A DNA stretch of 64,000 nt, taken from Babylonia areolata. Lineage: Eukaryota; Mollusca; Gastropoda; Neogastropoda; Buccinidae. A program made the position numbers and the translations under genes. Position 1 is the stretch's first letter, and each line of letters begins with the position of its first letter. Below are positions 57,672-64,000 of this stretch, one piece after another. Below the pieces are notes generated by a model. That model saw only the letters and a program-made list of their open reading frames with translations, searched no databases and was not told where the DNA came from. Where the stretch lies: positions 3,583,227 to 3,647,226 of the forward strand of contig NC_134903.1 in the NCBI RefSeq assembly GCF_041734735.1, written 5' to 3'.

Positions 57672-57965
57672 CGGGGCGAGGGATGGGGAGGTAGGAGGCA
57701 GTATCCTCCACTGGTTAGTGTGGACTGTGGCGACTAAGTGTGCGAGAAAACGTGGGGACCAATCTAACGCTGTCTCTCCCTTTCAGATAAAAGATGGGGC
57801 TGCAAGAAAGCGTGGTTATTCCCCATGTTTTCTCGCAATGTGTGAAAAGTTGTCAGAAGTCCACCTTATCTTTAATGTTGGGAAAAGACAAGAAACCAAT
57901 CCCAACAAAGGAAATGACAAAGGAAATGTTTCACTAGAAACATGAGGGACTTTACAACCCCCTTC
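57672..57965. repeat. Segmental duplication, block A3 (partner 63625-63915)
   Basis: GGTAGGAGGCAGTATCCTCC, ACTGGTTAGTGTGGACT, CTCTCCCTTTCAGATAAAAG, GCTGCAAGAAAGCGTGGTTA, TTCCCCATGTTTTCTCGC and AGTCCACCTTATCTTTAATG are shared. An acceptor-like TCTCCCTTTCAG is kept in both, followed by an open peptide (SEVHLIFNVGKRQETNPNKG) in both. It may be a 5' exon of the gene at 58.2 kb. Confidence 0.8.
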
Positions 57966-58229
57966 CCCACCCCCCACACCCCCAAAAGAACAAAAAGAAC
58001 GCTGAAATAATAAATAAACTGCATCGGCTGAACAGTGAGTGTGCAATTCCATTACTGACTGATTGGCTGTTTGCTGACTGATACGATTGGTATCAGTGGG
58101 TTAATTACTAATAATATAATATAATGTTCCTCATATCATAGAAGATGTGTCTCAGCCGTGTTTAAAAGCCTGTGACTGAAACTGGATTGAAAAGACATTG
58201 TCTTGTTGTCCTTTTTTATTTAATCACAG

Positions 58230-58816
58230 GTAAGATAGTCCAGAAAAATACCCGAACCAACTCTGCAATGCTCAGGGCCATGTGTCCAGGTATTGAATAT
58301 TTCATGGATCAAAACAAAACACAGTACACAATCCTGCAAGTCAATGTTTCAGACTGTGACGAACATGGGGATTACGACACGCAGGACACAGGAGTGGTGT
58401 ATGGTGTGTGTGATGACTCCACTACTTTCTGCAGAATGCATGTGGAGGTTTCACGAGACATGCATGTCCGAGTTCATTCACAACGCTTAGCGTATTGGTG
58501 TGATGCCCGTTACTGGCGAACAGATGTAAAGTGTAGATATGATCCTTTTGAGTTTCATCGTTTCGCGGTGGTCTGTATGCATCATAGCCTCAAAGAAATA
58601 TTTTTCCAATCATCTAGAAATATTTATGTGGAGCACAGCAACACTCCGTTAGTTAACATTCATGTTGTAGAAACGAAAGAAGGTTTTATAAAGGAAAACG
58701 TGTTGAAGCATACTGGATATTTGGTAGTACCATATGAGGCAAAATATATTTTTTCAAAACGTAGAGTTTACAGTGCAGAGCTGAAGGGACCCTCTGATCA
58801 CGCTATATTTTTGAAA
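58230..58816 (+). CDS. Internal exon of a cysteine-rich extracellular protein (ends at assembly gap)
   Basis: A strong acceptor (CCTTTTTTATTTAATCACAG) precedes an open frame of about 195 codons (KIVQKNTRTNSAMLRAMCPG and onward) that runs into the gap. It has at least seven cysteines (SDCDEH, GVCDDSTTFCRMHV, LAYWCDARYW, KCRYDPF, VVCMHH) and possible N-glycosylation sites. The spacing of VVYGVCDDSTTFC and LAYWC vaguely recalls SUEL-type lectin domains; this is weak. There is no ATG in frame upstream of a stop, so earlier exons must exist, perhaps in block A3. Function unknown; a third receptor ectodomain is possible. Confidence 0.6.
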
Positions 58817-58916
58817 NNNNNNNNNNNNNNNNNNNNNNNNNNNNNNNNNNNNNNNNNNNNNNNNNNNNNNNNNNNNNNNNNNNNNNNNNNNNNNNNNNNN
58901 NNNNNNNNNNNNNNNN
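58817..58916. other. Assembly gap of 100 N
   Basis: Exactly 100 unknown bases, the usual scaffold placeholder. True length unknown. It cuts the exon at 58230. Confidence 1.
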
Positions 58917-59320
58917 TTCATTTTGCATCATACATGCTGCCATTGGAGTAGACTGCACTGGATGCCTTGTTGTGAGGTTACCAGAAGTTCAGTAAGAAAA
59001 GTAAGGAATTGGAGGGAAAAAAATCGATTTTTTCTCTTTTTTTTCTTTACAAGAGAACTGGTTTTTTGGGGTGTTGCAGTTGGGTTTGCATTGCTTGGGC
59101 GTTGTAATGTTGTTGATTGGTTTTGGATGTTCGATCTGACTTTGGCGGGTTATTGATAACATCGAGTTTAGCATGTACTTTCGATGCAGTGTCTGTCATA
59201 ATTCGCCAGGTTTGCTTCATTACATGTGATCGCTTATTTGCTTTTTAAAAGTGTTTGACATCATGTCAGTTTGGATGAACGTGTGACTCAAGGGTCTGCC
59301 CTGTTCTTTTTTTCTTTCTT
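58917..59320. other. Non-coding stretch right of the gap
   Basis: 59040-59170 contains TTGGGGTGTTGCAGTTGGGT and AGTTTAGCATGTACTTTCGATGC. The minus strand of the latter resembles 53575-53600 (CGAAAGTACATGCTAAACTC) and the former resembles 53630-53665, so this is an inverted copy of part of 53.55-53.7 kb. No gene supported. Confidence 0.5.
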
Positions 59321-59398
59321 TTTAAAGCAGATGTGGTGTAGCTAGTATGGATCACATTGCACGCTTTGACACCTACACCAAACTGAAACTGACACAAC
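59320..59398 (+). mobile_element. SINE-1, 3' scrap
   Basis: AGCAGATGTGGTGTAGCTAG, ATGGATCACATTGCACG and CCAAACTGAAACTGACAC: the diverged SINE-1 3' end with its CTGAAA tail. Confidence 0.55.
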
Positions 59399-59844
59399 AC
59401 ATCCAGTCTGGACTTCTCTCTTTCCCACATAAAATCCGTAACATACAGTCTATTTTACCTAAGAAAAAAAACCTGTTCAAACAATAAACCAGTCCTGAAA
59501 CTTACATTTACTCCCTGACAGGTGGGAGCAGGTCTTTTACCTCCAGATAGTGTGCAAGAGGGAATTCCAATTCCAGCGAGACCACTACCACGTCTTCATT
59601 GAACTTCAAGAAGGCGTTTGACAGGGTACGGCATTCTGCCGTATGGTCGACTGTGAGACTGTGCGACACCAAGGCCAGCCTGATCAGAGCCATAAAGCAC
59701 CTCACAACAAGGCATCCAGTGCAGTCTACTCCAATGGCAGCATGTAGGACTCGTTTAGAACGACAGTCAGTCAGTCCAGGCCGACTTCACGCTCTCACCT
59801 ACTCTCTCGTTATCATATTCATGGAAAGATGTATGGCCAGTACA

Positions 59845-60076
59845 TTAACTCACTCAGTACGGCCAGTCCTCTCTTCTCCTCTACACAGACCCCTCGGATG
59901 TCCAGTGGGTGTCTCAATGACCCAACCTTTAGCTTCCGTCGTCAGAATTATGGTATTCTTTGTCAACATTCAATTCTTCAGTATAAGAGCCTTCCGCTTG
60001 CAATATTTTGATGATGGTAATTGGGGTGAAACGCTGTTAACGTCGCCTCTTTCGCCGTTCATATGGAGAGAGTTAA
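59845..60076 (-). mobile_element. TTAA-flanked MITE, copy 2, inside a LINE
   Basis: Same 232-bp span as copies 1 and 3, inverted. The TTAA duplications are at 59845-59848 and 60073-60076. The flanking LINE reading frame continues across when one TTAA is counted once (MASTL before, TEDKGAVCIGG after), so the pre-insertion site is evident. Confidence 0.93.
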
Positions 60077-60564
60077 CAGAAGACAAAGGAGCAGTCTGCA
60101 TCGGAGGCAGAACAATCACCAACTTAGGACGACACAGACAGCCCAGCAGGGTAATACCTGTACAGCCTGTGGCGTGGAGATCAGAGCAGAGAAAACCACC
60201 AACGGCATCAGTACTGACACTATGGTCAACGATGAGTAACTAGAAACTGTCAACTGTTTCAAGTACCTGCGAGAATTTTTGTTTTTAAAAGAAAAGAAAG
60301 AAAAACATGGATCGAAGCCTGACATATTGTCCAGGGTTGCACAAACACCAGTACCGATGAAAGTGAAGACCATTTAGATTGACAGAAACATCACACTCGG
60401 TTCAACGGTCAGACTGACGTGCTCCTGGGTCAACATTCCTCTTTGTTAATCACGGACTTTGAAAACTGACATACAGTAGAGGTGACAGGCCGCAGACGCT
60501 TCCGAAAACTCCTCAGCATGTCCTACAGAGATCGCATCACCAATTACGAAGTTAGAAAGAGAGT

Positions 60565-60672
60565 TGGACAAACCTACGGGTCCTATGAATAGATCCTGAC
60601 CACAGTGAACAGAATCACCTATGAATAGATCCTGACCACAGTGAACAGAATCACCTATGAATAGATCCTGAC
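60565..60672. repeat. 38-bp tandem triplication within the LINE
   Basis: CCTATGAATAGATCCTGACC and ACAGTGAACAGAATCA occur three times in a row, the last with CATAGTGTACAGAATCA. It corresponds to a single LINE segment elsewhere in the family, so it is a local duplication. Confidence 0.85.
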
Positions 60673-60789
60673 CATAGTGTACAGAATCAAACTGAAGTGG
60701 TATGGGCACGTCACGTGATCAACAGGACTTGACAAGAAAATCCTCCGAAGACAACTGTTTTGAGGTCAGATGATGAGCATCCATGCTGG

Positions 60790-61320
60790 TCTTTTCCGGC
60801 AGTTAGTATGTGATATCTGTAGAATTCTTTAAGGGGGTGTAATATCGACTAGTTGGATCTCCAGTATCACAGCCCCTGACTTGAGAGTCACAGAAGTTGT
60901 GGGCAGATTTGAAAAAGTCCCCTCACCGGGATCAGTGTCATGGTTTCTTTAGCTGATCAAAGTTGATGTAAGGTCTAGATCTTGTGAAAACTGTGGTTCG
61001 TCTGACAGGAGTGTGCATGTTTGGTGGTAGGGATGAGGCTTCTTGACTAAACCCTTCACCATAACTTGTTCATTTGGAAGAATCATTTTGCAACTAGGCC
61101 GACCTGACAGCAGTGAGTCTTGATGTTAAGCCAGCTCCTTCTTTAACAAAATGTTTGTTCCTGGAAGTATGAGCTGCAAGTTATATATTGGATGTCAGGG
61201 ACTATAACCTTTCATTTTCCGTTTCAAATAGGGGTCCGTGCATATGGACTGGTCCATGTACGCTGCACCACCATAAACCGAACGCACTGACCATGCCTGG
61301 AGAGCCTCTCCCAGGATCGT
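60790..61320. other. No feature seen
   Basis: Unique-looking sequence between the LINE remnant and the third MITE copy. No gene supported. Confidence 0.4.
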
Positions 61321-61552
61321 TTAACTCTCTCCATACGAACGGCGAAAGAGACGACGTTAACAGCGTTTCACCCCAATTACCACCATCAAAATATTACAAG
61401 CGGAAGGCTCTTACACTGAAGAGATGAATGTTGACAAAGAATACCACAATTCTGACGACGGAAGCTAAAGGTTGGGTCATTGAGACACCCACTGGACATC
61501 CGAGGGGTCTGTGTAGAGGAGAAGAGAGGACTGGCTGTACTGAGTGAGTTAA
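61321..61552 (+). mobile_element. TTAA-flanked MITE, copy 3
   Basis: Same length (232 bp with both TTAA) and orientation as copy 1, with only scattered substitutions between them. Confidence 0.88.
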
Positions 61553-61565
61553 AGCATTAAACATG

Positions 61566-61695
61566 TATTCAGTTTCAGTTTCAGTAGGTCAAGGAGGCGT
61601 CACTGCGTTCGGACAAATCCATATACGCTACACCACATCTACCAAGCAGATGCCTGACCAGCAGCGTAACCCAACGCGCTTAGTCAGGCCGTGAG
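61566..61695 (-). mobile_element. SINE-1, 3' portion
   Basis: TTCAGTTTCAGTTTCAGTAG tail, AAGGAGGCGTCACTGCGTTC, CAAGCAGATGCCTGACCAGC and GCGCTTAGTCAGGCCGTGAG. Close to the 12.7-kb copy, so relatively young. Confidence 0.88.
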
Positions 61696-62035
61696 AAAAA
61701 AAAAGAAAAAAAAAGTAAATAAATAATATAATAGATAAATACATTAAAAAAAAAAAGAACTACTACTACTACAAATAATATTTATAAAGCGCAAAAACTT
61801 GATGAAGTCAACTATAAGCGTACAAAAAAAATCATAAAATAAAATAAATAAATATATAAATAAGACAACATTGATGATAAATAAACAAATAAATGTAAAA
61901 CATACCGACACATATTCACACATACACACAAACATGTACTGACATACAATTTTTTTTTTTAAAGCAGAAGAAAAAAAAGCAAATACACTGAAATATAATA
62001 GAAATTGAAGACACATATAAATCAAATGATCGAAA
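61696..62035. other. A/T-rich stretch
   Basis: A-rich runs and ATAAATA words. The words TTTATAAAGCGC and TCAACTATAAGCG are weakly LINE-tail-like. No gene supported. Confidence 0.5.
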
Positions 62036-62039
62036 TAGA

Positions 62040-62485
62040 ATGAGAATAACTTTGTCAGATGCATTTCGGGCATAATGTGCCCGACAATCACTGTCGACGT
62101 GTCCAGTTCTTTTGGCAAAATTATGACCAGCGGATCGGACGTGTTCTCCTGCTTCAAACAGTGCAGACTTCTGGTCTATCACCACCAGACTGTCAGATCT
62201 AGGATGGCAGTCCACAAAATGGCTTTTCATTGACAGAATCAATGGAAATGCATGCTCATCGTCGAAAACCAGGAGCGTTTTCCGCAGATAATTGCGTAAT
62301 TTGGCCTTTCGTTTGTATGAATTGAAAGAGTATTGAAGTGCGAAGACCTACTCTTTCTTTATTTGGATGGTTGTTCGTGGACATCATGCAGTGAGTGATG
62401 ACGCCTGGGTAGAAACCGTTCTCTGAATAAGATTTAGCAGCCACCTGCACATCCTTTTACAAATATGGTATCGCTGACTGTCGAT
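62040..62485. repeat. Segmental duplication, block B1 (partner 54000-54505)
   Basis: See block A1. In this copy the minus-strand peptide is open over a longer span (LLVFDDEHAFPLILSMKSHF and onward to GHVDSDCRAHYARNASDK). Confidence 0.8.
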
Positions 62486-62524
62486 GCCACTTACGTAATG
62501 ATAATGAATATGCATATATGAATG

Positions 62525-62552
62525 TGATTGATGGCGCTATTTACTGACTTTG

Positions 62553-62601
<49 letters not shown>

Positions 62602-62755
62602 CTACCAGGTTGGTCCTTGGGGATTAAATTCACGCAATGTCAGCAACATCAGCCCAGAGTTTCACTGCAGCTTAGTGAAGTGAGCTATCGGCACAATTGT
62701 TCACTGAACACAGCTGTTTGAAGACTGAAGGTGTAGAGCTGGCGTGAGGATGGGT
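62525..62755. repeat. Segmental duplication, block B2, with (GT)n
   Basis: GGCGCTATTTACTGACTTTG, (GT)n at 62556-62600, GACTACCAGGT, then AGAGCTGGCGTGAGGATGGG, matching block A2. About 110 bases between GACTACCAGGT and the GCTGGCGTG part are absent from A2. Confidence 0.7.
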
Positions 62756-62769
62756 GGGGTTTAGCAGGG

Positions 62770-63285
62770 GAGAACAAAAGCCATAGAAAACAGGGGAAAG
62801 GGAGACAGAACAAAGCCATAGAAAACAGGGGAAAGGGAGACAGAACAAAGCCATAGAGAACAGGGGAAAGGGAGACATAACAAAGCCATAGAGAACAGGG
62901 GAAAGGGAGACAGAACAAAGCCATAGAAAACAGGGGAAAGGGAGACAGAACAAAGCCATAGAAAACAGGGGAAAGGGACAGGTGAGCATAGAATTCAGGA
63001 AAAGGGACAGTGAGCCATAGAAAACAGGGGAAAGGGAGACAGAACAAAGCCATAGAGAACAGGGGAAAGGGAGACAGGTGAGCCATAGAAAACAGGGGAA
63101 AGGGAGACAGGTGAGCCATAGAAAACAGGGGAAAGGGAGACAGGTGAGCCATAGAAAACAGGGGAAAGGGAGACAGGTGAGCCATAGAAAACAGGGGAAA
63201 GGGAGACAGGTGAGCCATAGAAAACAGGGGAAAGGGAGACAGGTGAGCCATAGAAAACAGGGGAAAGGGAGACAGGTACACTATG
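62770..63285. repeat. About 36-bp minisatellite, about 14 units
   Basis: AGCCATAGAAAACAGGGGAA, AGGGAGACAGAACAA or AGGGAGACAGGTG. The first half has the AGAACAA ending, the second half the AGGTG ending, so the array grew in two phases. Frames open in both directions are artefacts. Confidence 0.93.
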
Positions 63286-63289
63286 ATGA

Positions 63290-63620
63290 AAGGCGTCGAT
63301 ACCAACGACAAGACTGTGCTTCAAGCAGACTTTGAGTTGATATCGAACCGTTTCAGATCACTCAAATAGTTGACTCCCTCTCTCTGAATTCTTCCCTCCA
63401 ATGGTCATCGCAGCTGCACAGGTGTAGTCTGCTGACCAAAGTCATGTGGATGTTACAGACGTTTATATTTTTTCTTCTTTATTTGGCGTCACACGTTTAT
63501 AGTGGATCACTGTGAAGTAGATCCTCGATTTTTACGCCGTAAGTCACGTGCACACCACACCACACTGCACTTCATGGTCATAATGATGATGCAGATAGCT
63601 CTTCTAATGATCAAATGTAA
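63290..63620. other. Non-coding stretch
   Basis: Unique-looking sequence between the minisatellite and block B3. No gene supported. Confidence 0.45.
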
Positions 63621-63624
63621 GTGT

Positions 63625-63915
63625 TAAGGGAGGCGAGGGGTGAGGAGGTAGGAGGCAGTATCCTCCACTGGTTAGTATGGACTATGGCGGCAAAGTGTGC
63701 GAGAAAACGTGGGGAGTGATTCGACGCTGTCTCTCCCTTTCAGATAAAAGATGGGACTGCAAGAAAGCGTGGTCATTCCCCATGTTTTCTCGCTACTGTG
63801 AAAAAGTGTCAGAAGTCCACCTTATCTTTAATGTTGGGAAAAGACAAGAAACCAACCCCAACAAAGGAAATGACAGGGGAAATGTTTTAACTGAAATACG
63901 AGGGAGTTAAGACAC
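63625..63915. repeat. Segmental duplication, block B3 (partner 57672-57965)
   Basis: See block A3. Same order and orientation, with the TCTCCCTTTCAG acceptor-like site and the open peptide YCEKVSEVHLIFNVGKRQET. In A3 the coding exon at 58230 follows about 270 bases on; here the window ends at 64000. Confidence 0.8.
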
Positions 63916-64000
63916 TTCTCACCCCCCACTCCCCCCCCCCCCACTCACCCCACCCCTAACCCAAAAAAGGAAACGAAAAAAGAACACCGAAACAAATGCT

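Larger units (their letters stand above)
59580..60790 (+). mobile_element. LINE remnant (RT to C-terminus) carrying the MITE
   Basis: Pieces in order: LNFKKAFDRVRHSAVWST, LIRAIKHLTTRHPVQST, MERCMASTL / TEDKGAVCIGGRTITNL, STDTMVNDE-like (GISTDTMVNDE in the third frame), ETVNCFKYL, then KLKWYGHVT near 60690. This is the order of a widespread animal LINE with an AP-endonuclease ORF. Broken by many stops. Contains the TTAA MITE and a 38-bp triplication at 60565-60670. Confidence 0.8.

Noticed and set aside
62672-63335. Open frame of 208 codons with SPFPLFSMAH repeats
   Set aside because: Produced by the 36-bp minisatellite; the opposite strand is open as well.

Overview
The window looks like nuclear DNA of a marine snail, most likely a caenogastropod. 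The evidence is two receptor genes of the GRL101 type (LDL-A repeats, leucine-rich repeats and a 7TM domain, first described in the pond snail Lymnaea), spliced multi-exon coding, tRNA-derived SINEs in many copies, several LINE families, and very abundant microsatellites and minisatellites. The species assignment is inference. No prokaryotic, organellar, viral or CRISPR content was seen.

Layout. (1) 1-19,933, minus strand: one large gene for a multi-zinc-finger protein with an AT-hook. I could trace ten coding exons whose splice phases all agree, giving 1,365 codons; the gene runs off the left edge. Its introns are full of repeats, and three tandem arrays are copies of the gene's own exon/intron junctions. 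A likely non-coding first exon lies near 20.76-20.9 kb. (2) About 21-27.5 kb: LINE remnants, a fold-back element, SINEs and a short sequence that recurs inverted at 57 kb. (3) 27.7-31.1 kb (plus) and 41.6-44.9 kb (minus): two convergent, intronless GRL101-like receptor genes. Each carries frame disruptions, at different places. Copies of one dispersed repeat lie beyond the 3' end of each. (4) 45-53 kb: repeats and a LINE copy. (5) 53.8-64 kb: a locus whose blocks occur twice in the same order, with a cysteine-rich extracellular exon between them that ends at a 100-N assembly gap. LINEs and a small TTAA-flanked MITE are inserted there.

The zinc-finger protein is probably nuclear and DNA-binding. 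The receptors are probably cell-surface ligand receptors signalling through G proteins. The two loci show no functional link. Most long open frames in the window are simple-sequence artefacts. Coordinates of dispersed repeats are by eye and good to about 10-20 bases; splice sites of the zinc-finger gene are given to the base.
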